Of a stretch of 43,820 nt of DNA, positions 31,805 through 40,103 are shown in pieces; the first letter of the stretch is position 1, and every line of letters begins with the position of its first letter. The stretch comes from a virus. The stretch spans positions 1 to 43,820 of the IMG/VR virus record IMGVR_UViG_3300033145_002303; one strand, 5' to 3'. The notes below the pieces were generated by a model that was not told the DNA's origin, did not search any database, and was given only the letters and a program-made list of their open reading frames with translations. The position numbers were made by a program, and so were the translations under genes.

Positions 31805-33437
31805 TGCCTCCTTTCTTTACCTTCCTCACACCGGGCCTATTATACGCCGCAAGCAACTCGTCAAAGAGTGCCTGCTTGTCAATACGAGGGTCGCTACTAA
31901 GATTGGCATAGAGTTGCATAGCCGTTTCCTGACGAGTAAACGGTGTCGCGTAGTGTTCTGTGGAGAAGGATATCTTGTAGGAAAACCTCCCGTTGGAGAG
32001 GATTTCAGCACTAATCATCTCCCATCTTTCCCCTCCCTCAGCACCCACGACCTTCACACTCTGAGGAACGGTCCAATGAGCAGCAACGATGTTGTTAAGG
32101 ATGCGAACAAAGTCACGGTAGGACTTACGAAGGCTCTTTTGCTTACGACCAAGGCGTAGCTCCCCACCACGAGTTACCACGTTGGTTTCCGTGGCAGTAG
32201 TACGTGAAAATTCAGAATACTCACCAGAGAGGTTCCGAGAGATGCCTAGAGCCTCACGAGCATTTTGATGAATTACGTCCTCCTCTTGATGAAGGAGTGT
32301 ATTGATGGAAACATTTCCTCCAATATACTTCACAATTTCGTCCAACGGAACGCCAATTTCCTCAAGCTCCACCAACATGCCAGGAGTTCCATTAAGAAGG
32401 GCCGCACGAGCTTCAGGACTGAAGGCTTCCTTCTTTGCAATGAGCTTGAGTATGCTCGCCCTCCGTTGTCGTTTGGCCTGAAGATGAATGTCATCGAGCT
32501 CATTCTGATGAGGGGCGGCATAATATGCAACGGGTGTTGTCCAAAAGGCTCTTGTACGAAGGCCCAAGCAGACATCTACCCAGGGAAGGACGTTATCAAT
32601 TTGAAGGGTATTGATTACATTCCTAATGATGACCGGCTGCTCATCAAGAGCAACAACGATTACCTTCCCACTCTCCCGGTCCATAATTTCCCAAAGTTCA
32701 ATGAAATCCTGCTCACCCTTACCCTTCCCTTCAGTCTGTCCTTGGCGTTCCTCGACGGATTCACGGGGATGGGAGAGACCAAGCAGAAGCTCCTTCGCTG
32801 TCACACGGCCCTGCAAACTTCCTGCCTTCTCATTGTACTTCGGGTCAGCACGAACCTCCTCTACCTTCCTCACCACACGGTGAAATACTTGAGGGGCGGT
32901 TGCAAGGTCGCGGGTTCCCCAAGGGACTACGACGTTGTGGGGAAGGACGAAGGCGGCCCAAGGAAGGCCACTCCGAGCAATACCACTCTCTATCATGCCA
33001 CCCTCATCGTCGAACTGCGTCATGGTGCCGCCCAATTGACCCAGGCGAAACCTTGGGTCATAGCCGAATTCACTATCGTAGCCGAGTTTGATGAAGCCAA
33101 CGCCAAAGAGGTAGGAGGAAGTGAGGGCATCCTCCATAATGTCGGACACATCAAGACCCTTCAGCATCGCGTTATCAAAAGACTCGACGATGGGAGCGGT
33201 AAGGGCAGAACGCTCAGTTCGAGGTTCCACCATCACAGCTACCTCAGGGACTGAAAGGGCGGAAATCATCGTGTCGCCTTTAGAGGAAATAATGTTCGGT
33301 CCAGTGTCGCAGGAGGTTGCGATAGAGAAGAACTTAGCCTCAAGGTCGCTCCAAATGTCCTCAAGACCGAAGACCTTGCGAAACTCCAGACCGTAGTTGA
33401 TAACATCGACCCATTCTTGTGCAGTTCGCTCTTTCAT
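31713..33437 (-). CDS. portal protein, 574 aa
   Basis: The start at 33437 (MKERTAQEWVDVINYGLEFR) is chosen for its ATGA overlap with the 49-aa gene; an in-frame start at 33470 lies inside that gene. Size and sequence (DVSDIMEDALTSSYLFGVGF, FIKLGYDSEFGYDPRFRLGQ, then PWVDVCLGLRTRAFWTTPVA) match podovirus-type portals. Forms the 12-mer at the unique vertex. The final 31 residues are glycine-rich and overlap the FmdB-like gene. It is the central head gene of the minus-strand operon. Confidence 0.8.
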   Translation of the reverse strand: MKERTAQEWVDVINYGLEFRKVFGLEDIWSDLEAKFFSIATSCDTGPNIISSKGDTMISALSVPEVAVMVEPRTERSALTAPIVESFDNAMLKGLDVSDIMEDALTSSYLFGVGFIKLGYDSEFGYDPRFRLGQLGGTMTQFDDEGGMIESGIARSGLPWAAFVLPHNVVVPWGTRDLATAPQVFHRVVRKVEEVRADPKYNEKAGSLQGRVTAKELLLGLSHPRESVEERQGQTEGKGKGEQDFIELWEIMDRESGKVIVVALDEQPVIIRNVINTLQIDNVLPWVDVCLGLRTRAFWTTPVAYYAAPHQNELDDIHLQAKRQRRASILKLIAKKEAFSPEARAALLNGTPGMLVELEEIGVPLDEIVKYIGGNVSINTLLHQEEDVIHQNAREALGISRNLSGEYSEFSRTTATETNVVTRGGELRLGRKQKSLRKSYRDFVRILNNIVAAHWTVPQSVKVVGAEGGERWEMISAEILSNGRFSYKISFSTEHYATPFTRQETAMQLYANLSSDPRIDKQALFDELLAAYNRPGVRKVKKGGSGAVRTPMSEVPEGGRGSPSGGTKELAGGM

Positions 33438-33583
33438 GACTTCTTCTTCTTTCGCCACTGAGAATAGCACACCGCTGCTCGCTGCTTCTGAGTAGGGAAC
33501 TCCTTGTTCATTACCTTGTTGTCTATGCAGCGGCTGATGAACTTTCGCCTCGCTTCACCTTTCCTAGGCTTTGGAAGTGGCAT
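33434..33583 (-). CDS. small conserved phage protein, 49 aa
   Basis: MPLPKPRKGEARRKFISRCI then DNKVMNKEFPTQKQRAAVCY then SQWRKKKKS. I recognise the pattern MPLPKPxKGExxxxFISRC...VMNKEFPxQKQRxAVCYSQW as a widely shared small phage protein that usually lies beside the portal gene. Function unknown. The stop at 33434 overlaps the portal ATG. Confidence 0.8.
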   Translation of the reverse strand: MPLPKPRKGEARRKFISRCIDNKVMNKEFPTQKQRAAVCYSQWRKKKKS

Positions 33584-33595
33584 TTAAGTCCTTTC

Positions 33596-34102
33596 TCATT
33601 GCGCGAGTTCATGAACAGTAAGCGCTGCGAAAACGCCTTTACCGAGAGCTCCAGTGCCAACGGTAGCAATCACGACAACTTCCAATACGTCGCCGTCGAC
33701 AAGGCCAGCAGTCGCTACGGAAGCAGCTTGAACGACGTAGGCAGCGCTTCCTTCTGCAACACTGAGCTCGATAGGGTCGTCAAGGATGCTTGCACCGTTT
33801 TTATGCAGGTCGACAGTAATGGTGGCATTGCCAGTACAGACAGTGACACTCCCAGCTTCAAAAGCGACGATGTCGCCTGTCGCACCATAGACCACATGAA
33901 TAACGTGGTCCTCAGTAGCACTCGTTGTATCACTTTCTTGACTGTAGTACGCACGATGCTGGTGCTCTAGTTTCGTAGCGTCAACGTCGGACCCTGCAGC
34001 GATAGCATCATCGTTGATGCTGCCATCAGGAGCGGTAAAGTCCAGGGCGCGCAGGTGGCCGTTGATGTAAACATCGCCTTGCCATCTTGAAGGTGCTGCC
34101 AT
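33596..34102 (-). CDS. virion protein (decoration or fibre-like), 168 aa
   Basis: Beta-rich sequence starting MAAPSRWQGDVYINGHLRAL, with KLEHQHRAYYSQESDTTSAT in the middle and small hydrophobic strands (VVIATVGTGALGKGVFAALT) toward the end. The opening (WQGDVYINGHL.ALDFT.P.GS) recalls N-terminal anchor segments of head-fibre or tail proteins. Lies between the portal-side small gene and the membrane cassette. No catalytic motif. Confidence 0.6.
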   Translation of the reverse strand: MAAPSRWQGDVYINGHLRALDFTAPDGSINDDAIAAGSDVDATKLEHQHRAYYSQESDTTSATEDHVIHVVYGATGDIVAFEAGSVTVCTGNATITVDLHKNGASILDDPIELSVAEGSAAYVVQAASVATAGLVDGDVLEVVVIATVGTGALGKGVFAALTVHELAQ

Positions 34103-34103
34103 T

Positions 34104-34364
34104 TCATTCTCCTAGAAGGGGTGGCTCAGTAGCCAATAGCTTCTTGCGGCCCTTCACACTTGTGTAAATGGAAACGCCGACAAGTGCAAGTGCTCCAAGA
34201 GCGTTGCCAATCTGTGTTGCTAAGCTTTGGGACTCCACCGCAGCGAATCCAAGCTTGGCCGCAAGTACCCAGGCGATGCCCCGAATGACAATCGGCACCA
34301 GCCATGCGATAAATCTTTTGTGGTCCATGATCCATAACCTCATAATTAATTTCCAACCCATCAT
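34104..34364 (-). CDS. holin-like membrane protein, 86 aa
   Basis: Two predicted transmembrane segments (FIAWLVPIVIRGIAWVLAA and IGNALGALALVGVSIYTSV) with a basic tail KGRKKLL, the layout of small phage holins. ATG 34328 (MDHKRF) is a possible start with a GAGG site nine bases upstream; 34364 also has a GAGG. It forms a membrane cassette with the genes at 34369, 34716 and 34975. Confidence 0.6.
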   Translation of the reverse strand: MMGWKLIMRLWIMDHKRFIAWLVPIVIRGIAWVLAAKLGFAAVESQSLATQIGNALGALALVGVSIYTSVKGRKKLLATEPPLLGE

Positions 34365-34368
34365 TACG

Positions 34369-34719
34369 TTAAAGCCTCACCGCAGCGAAAAGACCGTATA
34401 GCACTATTCTGAGAATAGCCTCGACTGCTTGACGTTGCAATGCTACACCTGCCTTGTTCTTTGCATTCAAGACTTGCCAATCAGTCTTGAGCTTTGCTGC
34501 TTCGTTGAAGGTAGTAGGGTTGCTTGAAGCCGCAATGAGCTCCGCATACGCTCCAGCCAGGTCGCCAACGATGAGCTTATCTACCCAGGGCCAGACATTC
34601 TGCTCAGCAATCATTTTCAAAAGAGCCGGGCCGTAGTCACGAATGACAGGACGGTACTCCTTTGGAACTTTTAGAAGCAGTTCTTCAAGGGTCATAGTAG
34701 GAATTGCTGGTTCCATCAT
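34369..34719 (-). CDS. hypothetical protein with C-terminal hydrophobic helix, 116 aa
   Basis: Mostly helical (MTLEELLLKVPKEYRPVIRD), with a hydrophobic end (AILRIVLYGLFAAVRL) that may insert in the membrane. It overlaps the lipoprotein gene by 4 bases, suggesting coupled expression. Could be a holin/antiholin or lysis accessory; no family recognised. Confidence 0.5.
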   Translation of the reverse strand: MMEPAIPTMTLEELLLKVPKEYRPVIRDYGPALLKMIAEQNVWPWVDKLIVGDLAGAYAELIAASSNPTTFNEAAKLKTDWQVLNAKNKAGVALQRQAVEAILRIVLYGLFAAVRL

Positions 34720-34961
34720 TGCTCTCCCGTAGTCTTGCCATCCTTAGCTGCACGAAACTCCGCCCAGAAGTCGGCATTAGCACGGAGGGCTGCAGTCTTT
34801 TCTTCCGGCGTCATTGTCCCGGCCTCGGCACGGTCGGCCCACGCGTCGGACAGGATGGAGGTCTTGTCAAGAAGCTCAGCATACTTGGGGTTCATGATAA
34901 CCCCACTACACCCGGCCATTAGGACGAGCAGAACTAACATGATTATCAGCGTACTACGCAT
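34716..34961 (-). CDS. lipoprotein, 81 aa
   Basis: Signal peptide followed by a lipobox: MRSTLIIMLVLLVLMAGC, with Cys18 as the lipidation site. The mature part is short and charged (KYAELLDKTSILSDAWADRA). In a lysis-type cassette a small lipoprotein may act as an outer-membrane spanin. It implies a bacterial host with signal peptidase II. No spanin partner with a long coiled coil is obvious nearby. Confidence 0.65.
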   Translation of the reverse strand: MRSTLIIMLVLLVLMAGCSGVIMNPKYAELLDKTSILSDAWADRAEAGTMTPEEKTAALRANADFWAEFRAAKDGKTTGEQ

Positions 34962-34974
34962 TTTACCTTCTCCT

Positions 34975-35142
34975 TTAGTTAATACAGAGTCTCACTACGA
35001 CAGCACTAAGGGTAGCAAGAAGGGCTGTCAGAAGCACCATCGTAACCATCCAATGATGCCGAAGGTGGTTCGACAGACCTTTGTCCACTCGCTTGACTAT
35101 CGTGTGGACCTCAACCAGGATGTCGTGGTCGTTATCAAGCAT
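34975..35142 (-). CDS. hemolysin XhlA-like holin-associated protein, 55 aa
   Basis: MLDNDHDILVEVHTIVKRVD then KGLSNHLRHHWMVTMVLLTA then LLATLSAVVVRLCIN. The short N-terminal coiled coil ending in a histidine-rich loop and a C-terminal membrane helix match XhlA-like proteins that work with holins. It starts within the end of the 86-aa gene (overlap) and ends 14 bases before the lipoprotein start. Confidence 0.65.
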   Translation of the reverse strand: MLDNDHDILVEVHTIVKRVDKGLSNHLRHHWMVTMVLLTALLATLSAVVVRLCIN

Positions 35143-35395
35143 CAGGTATTCCTTGCGGCGTGATACCTGTTCCTACCTTGACAGCGGCTTTGAGATTGTT
35201 GTAAACAGTCAGCATCGCAGCAGCATCGGGGCCAAGTTCGGCAGCAACCGATGCTCGCTTCCCTTGAACCTCTCTACGAATCCCGGCCAACGCACGGCTT
35301 GCCTCAGCCAGTACCTTCGCTGTCAGCCTACGCACCTGCATTGCCGCAATTTCTGCTTCACTGTGTGTACCTCGTGGAATGTCGGTTAATGCCAT
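35135..35395 (-). CDS. hypothetical protein, 86 aa
   Basis: Alanine-rich helical protein (MALTDIPRGTHSEAEIAAMQ, AKVLAEASRALAGIRREVQG). Predicted coiled-coil-like, no membrane span and no known motif. Overlaps the XhlA-like gene by 8 bases and follows the 137-aa gene after 13 bases. Confidence 0.55.
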   Translation of the reverse strand: MALTDIPRGTHSEAEIAAMQVRRLTAKVLAEASRALAGIRREVQGKRASVAAELGPDAAAMLTVYNNLKAAVKVGTGITPQGIPDA

Positions 35396-35408
35396 TGTTC
35401 TTCTCCTA

Positions 35409-35822
35409 TCAAGCGGTCCAATGAAGCTGTCCAGTTATGGCGAATCTGCCTTCAACATAGCCACCAGCGTACTTTATAACGTCACCTGCGTTCTCGACGG
35501 CCAAGTCAAGCTGTCCATTGGCGTCCGTTTTTGCCAAGTAGTCTAGTTTGTCAACGACAGTTTCAATCGTATTGCCGACACCAGCATCAATAACGCTTGT
35601 ATTAGTACCTGTCTTTTCACCGGTACCAGCACTTGAAATCCACACTCGCAGGATGAACGTATCCGCGACATTGTTACCGTCGGCATCCTGCACCTGCCAA
35701 GTGATAACACGAATATCACCATCCTCAGCAGCCGCAGTGATAAGCAAATTTAAGCTCAAGCGAGCCTTCACCTCGGGAGCAAGGTTTACGAGTTTCTTCA
35801 GTTGATTACCAAGAAATCCCAT
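35409..35822 (-). CDS. virion or decoration-like protein, 137 aa
   Basis: Beta-rich protein (LSLNLLITAAAEDGDIRVIT, WQVQDADGNNVADTFILRVW, GQLDLAVENAGDVIKYAGGY). The strand pattern resembles Ig-like or head-decoration proteins. Codon use is like the structural genes. Function not assigned. Confidence 0.55.
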   Translation of the reverse strand: MGFLGNQLKKLVNLAPEVKARLSLNLLITAAAEDGDIRVITWQVQDADGNNVADTFILRVWISSAGTGEKTGTNTSVIDAGVGNTIETVVDKLDYLAKTDANGQLDLAVENAGDVIKYAGGYVEGRFAITGQLHWTA

Positions 35823-35855
35823 TCCGTTCTGTCCTTATATCGAATGTACCAACTC

Positions 35856-36275
35856 TTACCAAGGCCAAGTAGCCCATGCAGTGTCAGGCAATGCTGCATA
35901 TTCTTTATGTCGTGAGATGCCCAAAACGAAATCTCCAACTGTGTTTACACCACCACAAGCGAGCCGGCCCCACACACCTTCGTTCGCTTCACCAAGCATC
36001 TGAACACTGCTAGGACTCGCCGCCTTCGCAAACTGAATCCAATAATCATCAGCCGTTACAGAGTGCATGTTAAAACCACAAAGGTGGTAAGTGAATAAAA
36101 TGGTGTTTATCGGTATCATCACCGTCCACGCACCAAAGGCCCCCGCGCCTCCACTGGTCAACTGCAACACCGAAGTTGCGCTCTGTGGATAAACACGAAT
36201 CCTCGCGTGTCTATCCTCAACTAGCGCGCGTGCTAATGGAAAAGCACTTCTTTCACCAAGGAAGCTCATATCCAA
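35856..36275 (-). CDS. hypothetical virion protein, 139 aa
   Basis: Beta-rich protein (MDMSFLGERSAFPLARALVE, IRVYPQSATSVLQLTSGGAG, WTVMIPINTILFTYHLCGFN) ending in TAWATWPW. The beta-strand pattern suggests a structural or carbohydrate-binding role. It lies just downstream of the 164-aa gene in transcription, six bases from its stop. Confidence 0.55.
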   Translation of the reverse strand: MDMSFLGERSAFPLARALVEDRHARIRVYPQSATSVLQLTSGGAGAFGAWTVMIPINTILFTYHLCGFNMHSVTADDYWIQFAKAASPSSVQMLGEANEGVWGRLACGGVNTVGDFVLGISRHKEYAALPDTAWATWPW

Positions 36276-36281
36276 ATGTCC

Positions 36282-36776
36282 TTATGCCGGAATATACCAG
36301 CCGACAACACCATCATCGTTGTTGTCCGCGTCAACATAGATGTTGTTTAGGTCAACCTTGTCTCCAGCGGGCATCACAAGTTCCTGCGTCGCTCCAGGGG
36401 TAAGCTCGAACAGTTCGGCAGCGCCTTGGTCCAAGTCGCTTAGTCCAATGAACACGTTACCAGTATTGTCACCATCAACCTTCCGTGCCTGCAAATGCAA
36501 TACCTTGGCGAATGTTTGGCTGGCTACTAAAGCCTCTGCCGTAGAAGCTGCCGCGACGAATTGCGTGACTTTAACCGGCGTTTTTTCGACAGGGGCACTA
36601 GTGAGTTCAGCCAGGTCAGCCACTATGGCATCAAGGTCGGTGTTGGCGTCCTCATCCTTGACTCTCAAGTCACCGTTGGCGGTCATCTGAAGTTCCCCAT
36701 AGCGCCCATCCGCCACAGCAGTATCCGCCCTTGTGTCCTTCCTTTTCGCAAACAACTTCATCCAGCCAGCCATCAT
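36282..36776 (-). CDS. virion protein near terminase, 164 aa
   Basis: Acidic, small-residue-rich protein (NANGDLRVKDEDANTDLDAI-like region near 32-52) with a beta-rich C-terminus (VFIGLSDLDQGAAELFELTP, KVDLNNIYVDADNNDDGVVG). The start MMAGWMKLF lies just after the large terminase stop. Likely a capsid-decoration or tail-associated protein; no recognised domain. Confidence 0.55.
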   Translation of the reverse strand: MMAGWMKLFAKRKDTRADTAVADGRYGELQMTANGDLRVKDEDANTDLDAIVADLAELTSAPVEKTPVKVTQFVAAASTAEALVASQTFAKVLHLQARKVDGDNTGNVFIGLSDLDQGAAELFELTPGATQELVMPAGDKVDLNNIYVDADNNDDGVVGWYIPA

Positions 36777-36783
36777 TCGTCTC

Positions 36784-38562
36784 CTAATTCCATTTGAAGC
36801 CTCTCGAAGGGTCTACGCCTGAACCAACGCCGCCGTCAAATACCAAACTGGGAATTGACATGCCCCAAGCTGGAGTTGGACGGTGGTCAGTGCCTGCCGC
36901 ATCCATCTTCGCCTGCTGCTGCCTCGCCATTGCCATTACGGTGTCAAAATCATTCGGCCCACCTTCGCTCGCAACAGCGCTTTCTTGATGGGAGGGGCTT
37001 ACCCTCCAAAGCTCCAACTGCATTGCCAACGCGTCGATAAGGTCGTCGTTGGTCCCAAGTGGATATACGAGAAGCTCATTTACAAGTGCATCCATGTAGG
37101 CCCTCAGGTACATCAAACCTCCAGCGAAGGCTGGCTGAAGTCCCCTGATTCTCGCGGCCTTCGCAATGCGAGAGTGACTGAGGGGCGTTACTGCAAAGAA
37201 CATTCCCGTCGTTACCTGCCGCTGACGAATCCAATGTAGCAGGCTCTTCTGATAAGCGGTTGTTTCAATCCCAGTCGTCACCGGATGCCACTTCCTGACC
37301 TGCTCCCACAGGAGGTCCAGCACCTTTGAAGGCGAGCATCTCTCCCTCGCATACTCCAACACATATATCTTCCCCTCATGCATGTCCTTCCCACAGGTCA
37401 TAACGACGTTGTAGTCCGGTGGGCCTTTCGTGTCTGTAGGGTCACCCCCAAGATCAACAGTCGTAAAGGTCATGAGTCTTGGGGGCTCTACATCATAGTA
37501 GCGTATCCACTCAGCTCTAAAGAGCATGTTGTCTGCTTGAACAGGGGAGTTAAGATAAAGGCTCGAGAAGAGGTAAGGGCCTTGCGAGGCTGCAATCCCT
37601 GCAAGTACTTTCTCTCCGAAACGCTCTGGCCACATGAGCTTCCCTCTTATGTCAGGTCGAGCATCAGTTTCCTTCGCTGCCCACTGGAACACTATGAAGG
37701 CTGGCTCATGCTCCATTACCCAGGCAAGAAAGTCCCTAACATACCACCGCGTTCCAACAATAACATTCTGGTCGAACTCTGCCTCGTCGAAAAGGGATGG
37801 AACAAGGCGATGCCAGCCGATTGCTTGCGAAACATCCGCCTTTGAAGGCAACACCGAATCTTCACCAAGGTCGTCCTTGTCAGGTGCAACAGTGTCATCC
37901 TCAACAATGAGATTGAAGTGACGGGAAGTTACCTGTGTCCTTACTCCAGCAAACTCGTAGGTACTTTCTGCATAGTTGCCACTCCTTCTCAAGCACCTTC
38001 CATCCTCACTCCATTTTTCAACAGGGGAGGGCATGATGGAAGGGAAAAGGACTCGAAGGAGAGCAGAAGAGGTTATAGAGCTTCCTAACGCACTACCTTT
38101 GGCCTTAGCATTAGTCGACGTGTTTTGAGCCAGCAGACATCGAACATTAGGATTCCGAACTCCCCTCCAGGCAGAGTAGGCAATGGAGACAAGGGTGGTT
38201 TTGTACCACCCACGAGGCATGAGAATGAGGAGCTTCTTAATCCCGTTGGCTTTAATGTCGGCGAGGCGTTCAGGCCAGGTTTCCTCAGGAACGCCCGCCC
38301 TAGCAAAGACCCAACGAAGGGTTTTCTCATAAACCTTCCAAGGGTGGACAAGTGAGGCATTATGACCCTTGTAGAGTTCTAACAGGCGGCATAGAGGCTT
38401 GTGAATACGAGGATGAAGGCGGTCGAAGCCCAGGACGCCTTTCGCAAAGAAGTAGAGGTCACCAAGGGCGTAAATGCGAATACGAGCAAGGAGTTCCTCG
38501 TCTGGTATAGGGACAGACTCCGAAACTTCTGCTTGCGACTCTTTTGTCATCGCTACTGACAA
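36784..38562 (-). CDS. terminase large subunit, 592 aa
   Basis: ATPase domain: Walker A-like MPRGWYKTT (M115, K121) and Walker B VEDD with E221/D222 (preceded by FNLI). The RNase H-like nuclease domain has TVDLGGDPTDTKGP near residue 358 and a C-terminal DDLIDALAMQLELW, which supply the acidic metal ligands. Length is normal for TerL. Pumps DNA into the procapsid through the portal. Ten-base overlap with the small subunit gene. Confidence 0.9.
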   Translation of the reverse strand: MSVAMTKESQAEVSESVPIPDEELLARIRIYALGDLYFFAKGVLGFDRLHPRIHKPLCRLLELYKGHNASLVHPWKVYEKTLRWVFARAGVPEETWPERLADIKANGIKKLLILMPRGWYKTTLVSIAYSAWRGVRNPNVRCLLAQNTSTNAKAKGSALGSSITSSALLRVLFPSIMPSPVEKWSEDGRCLRRSGNYAESTYEFAGVRTQVTSRHFNLIVEDDTVAPDKDDLGEDSVLPSKADVSQAIGWHRLVPSLFDEAEFDQNVIVGTRWYVRDFLAWVMEHEPAFIVFQWAAKETDARPDIRGKLMWPERFGEKVLAGIAASQGPYLFSSLYLNSPVQADNMLFRAEWIRYYDVEPPRLMTFTTVDLGGDPTDTKGPPDYNVVMTCGKDMHEGKIYVLEYARERCSPSKVLDLLWEQVRKWHPVTTGIETTAYQKSLLHWIRQRQVTTGMFFAVTPLSHSRIAKAARIRGLQPAFAGGLMYLRAYMDALVNELLVYPLGTNDDLIDALAMQLELWRVSPSHQESAVASEGGPNDFDTVMAMARQQQAKMDAAGTDHRPTPAWGMSIPSLVFDGGVGSGVDPSRGFKWN

Positions 38563-39071
38563 GGAACTGCCTCCGGGGAAGGTTCCTCAGAAGGTTCTTC
38601 CTCCATGACCTTCCCTTCCTTCATGACTTCTGCCTCCCCCTCCTGCGACTCCTTGAGAGCCTTCAGCAGCACCTGAATATTTATTTGACTCATCACTACC
38701 GGCGCCTTCTTGGCATCGACGCCCTTAAGGTCAAAGGCCCTTGTAAGGAGTTCCGTAGCACTTTTTAACTTCACAGCATCGCTTCCAGTACTCATCAAAC
38801 CCCTCAAGGCCTCAACTGCTGAGCTGGAAGCCTTCGCAAGGGCCCTTTTCGCTGCGGCAATATCGTCTGAGGCTGTCTGGTCAGCGATGCGCAAAAGCTC
38901 GCGCCTCCTTCGAGCGACATGACTCTGAAAGAGGGGCGATTGAGCAATGCGCGACACAGAGTTAACGGTCATCCCTAGCTCACCGGCGATGTCGGTGATG
39001 GTATGGCCACCAAGGAACAGCTCCGCAATCTTCTGATGCCGAGTTTGTAGCCTCTGAAGCTCTCTTGCCAT
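38553..39071 (-). CDS. terminase small subunit, 172 aa
   Basis: An N-terminal helix-turn-helix (RHQKIAELFLGGHTITDIAG, ELGMTVNSVSRIAQSP) recognises the packaging site. A central helical region (RRRELLRIADQTASDDIAAA) provides oligomerisation, and an acidic C-terminus follows. First gene of the minus-strand late operon, overlapping TerL. ATG at 39071 after GGAAGGCAAA. Confidence 0.75.
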   Translation of the reverse strand: MARELQRLQTRHQKIAELFLGGHTITDIAGELGMTVNSVSRIAQSPLFQSHVARRRRELLRIADQTASDDIAAAKRALAKASSSAVEALRGLMSTGSDAVKLKSATELLTRAFDLKGVDAKKAPVVMSQINIQVLLKALKESQEGEAEVMKEGKVMEEEPSEEPSPEAVPCQ

Positions 39072-39314
39072 TTTGCCTTCCTCATGCTCAAAAGAAAAAG
39101 CCTTTGCTCATGGAGGTAGCGAGTAGTGGAGGAACTCCCACCGTTCGAGAAGGCTCGGAGGTTCCAAAATATCATGTGAAGGTAGAGGGAGGCAGATTAT
39201 GCTGAGGCGGGGCGGGGGAGGGGACATCGCTATACTACATGGCGGAGGCGTATCCGCCCGCAAGCGATAGGCTCGCGAGTTTTGTACCAAACTTTTGAAA
39301 ACAGGAGAAAAGCC
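39072..39314. promoter_or_regulatory. divergent control region between late operon and right arm
   Basis: 243 bases between two divergently transcribed genes. A perfect hairpin GGCGGA-GGCGTA-TCCGCC lies at 39241-39258, just after TATACT (39231-39236), a possible -10 box for the right arm. No convincing -35 partner 17 bases upstream. A palindrome CTCGCGAG follows near 39273. The right-arm gene at 39315 has AGGAGAAAAGCC before it. Both promoters probably lie here but cannot be assigned by eye. Confidence 0.4.
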
Positions 39315-39794
39315 ATGGATGCTAACAACGCGAATGAGTTCATCGTGTGGACAAAAGTAGCAAGCAGCCGCGATGAAGGAAAGCATCATCGTCTTGCGCC
39401 TTTACCAATGCCGAAACTGGGCAAACAATTCCTCCAGTTTTTCGCTAAACTTGAGGAAGTGAACAAGGCATGGTTCTATCGAGCGGTCGTGGCGTGGTTC
39501 AAAGGTATCACGTTAGAGGCACAGGAAGGCTTGTGGCCGGACGTAGTACCAAAAGGCTCTTCGGTCTCCGACAAACGGGCACTGGAGTATGTCTTGGACC
39601 ACCTTCAAGACGAAGCTTTCGCGGGCATCAAAGGTCGTCCGGCGCTTGTCGCCAAGGCAAAGACAATTTTGCAGGCGGAAAACGGCGTTGACACCGCTAA
39701 GAATTGTAGCAAGGCGGAAGCGGTCGAAACGAACAAGGTCTTTCGGGCAATGAAAGACGCGTATTTGGCCGAACTCGCAACCCATCTGAAGTAA
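39315..39794 (+). CDS. hypothetical protein, 159 aa
   Basis: The start ATG 39315 (MDANNANEFIVWTKVASSRD) follows AGGAGAAAAGCC; an earlier in-frame start at 39282 lacks one. Contains WFYRAVVAWFKGITLEAQEG and a helical C-terminus (KVFRAMKDAYLAELATHLK). No known motif. C-rich codon use unlike the left-arm genes, closer to the structural genes; possibly a separately acquired or highly expressed early protein. Confidence 0.6.
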   Translation: MDANNANEFIVWTKVASSRDEGKHHRLAPLPMPKLGKQFLQFFAKLEEVNKAWFYRAVVAWFKGITLEAQEGLWPDVVPKGSSVSDKRALEYVLDHLQDEAFAGIKGRPALVAKAKTILQAENGVDTAKNCSKAEAVETNKVFRAMKDAYLAELATHLK

Positions 39795-39818
39795 AACGCA
39801 GCGGATGCGGCGTGGCTA

Positions 39819-39845
39819 GGCGAGGCTGGGCAACTAAGCCTCGCC
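39819..39845 (+). terminator. 8-bp perfect hairpin downstream of the 159-aa gene
   Basis: 39819-39826 (GGCGAGGC) pairs with 39838-39845 (GCCTCGCC) with an 11-nt loop. No U-run follows, so it is a possible terminator or RNA 3' end stabiliser. Confidence 0.45.
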
Positions 39846-39917
39846 TGCCCGTCGTGGAATCTGCAAGCCTCGGTAGTGGCAATAGAGAGAGAGCGGGAAA
39901 ATGATGGCAAGCTAGTC

Positions 39918-40065
39918 ACCGGCGTTGCGGGCGACATCCCTGCATCCCCGCATCCCTGCATCCCATCCCTGCGCCCTGTATATATACCCCCCCCCCCTCC
40001 CCTACCATAAAGAGAGAGGCATGGGAAGTCAAGATGTCGGGAAGTCGGGATGTCAGAGCGCCGGT
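39918..40065. other. iteron-like inverted-repeat region: candidate origin or packaging site
   Basis: Two nested inverted arms: 39918-39924 (ACCGGCG) with 40059-40065 (CGCCGGT), and 39933-39940 (GACATCCC) with 40047-40054 (GGGATGTC). The left flank holds four tandem octamers ending CATCCC at 39933-39964. The loop contains TATATATA and a run of 11 C (39987-39997). The right flank has a 16-nt tandem repeat (GGGAAGTCAAGATGTC at 40023-40038, and at 40039-40054 with two changes). Together this fits a replication origin, packaging signal or protein-binding site. No gene overlaps it. Confidence 0.5.
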
Positions 40066-40103
40066 AGGTTTGCCGCAGTAGCAACTCTACAGGAGAAGAA
40101 GCC

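Noticed and set aside
32265-33254. Long plus-strand frame (329 codons) opposite the portal gene
   Set aside because: The portal frame on the minus strand has the right length, neighbours and motifs; the opposite frame is a shadow with no binding site.
39933-39964. CRISPR-like repeat
   Set aside because: Units are eight bases with no spacers, so this is an iteron-like run and not a CRISPR array.
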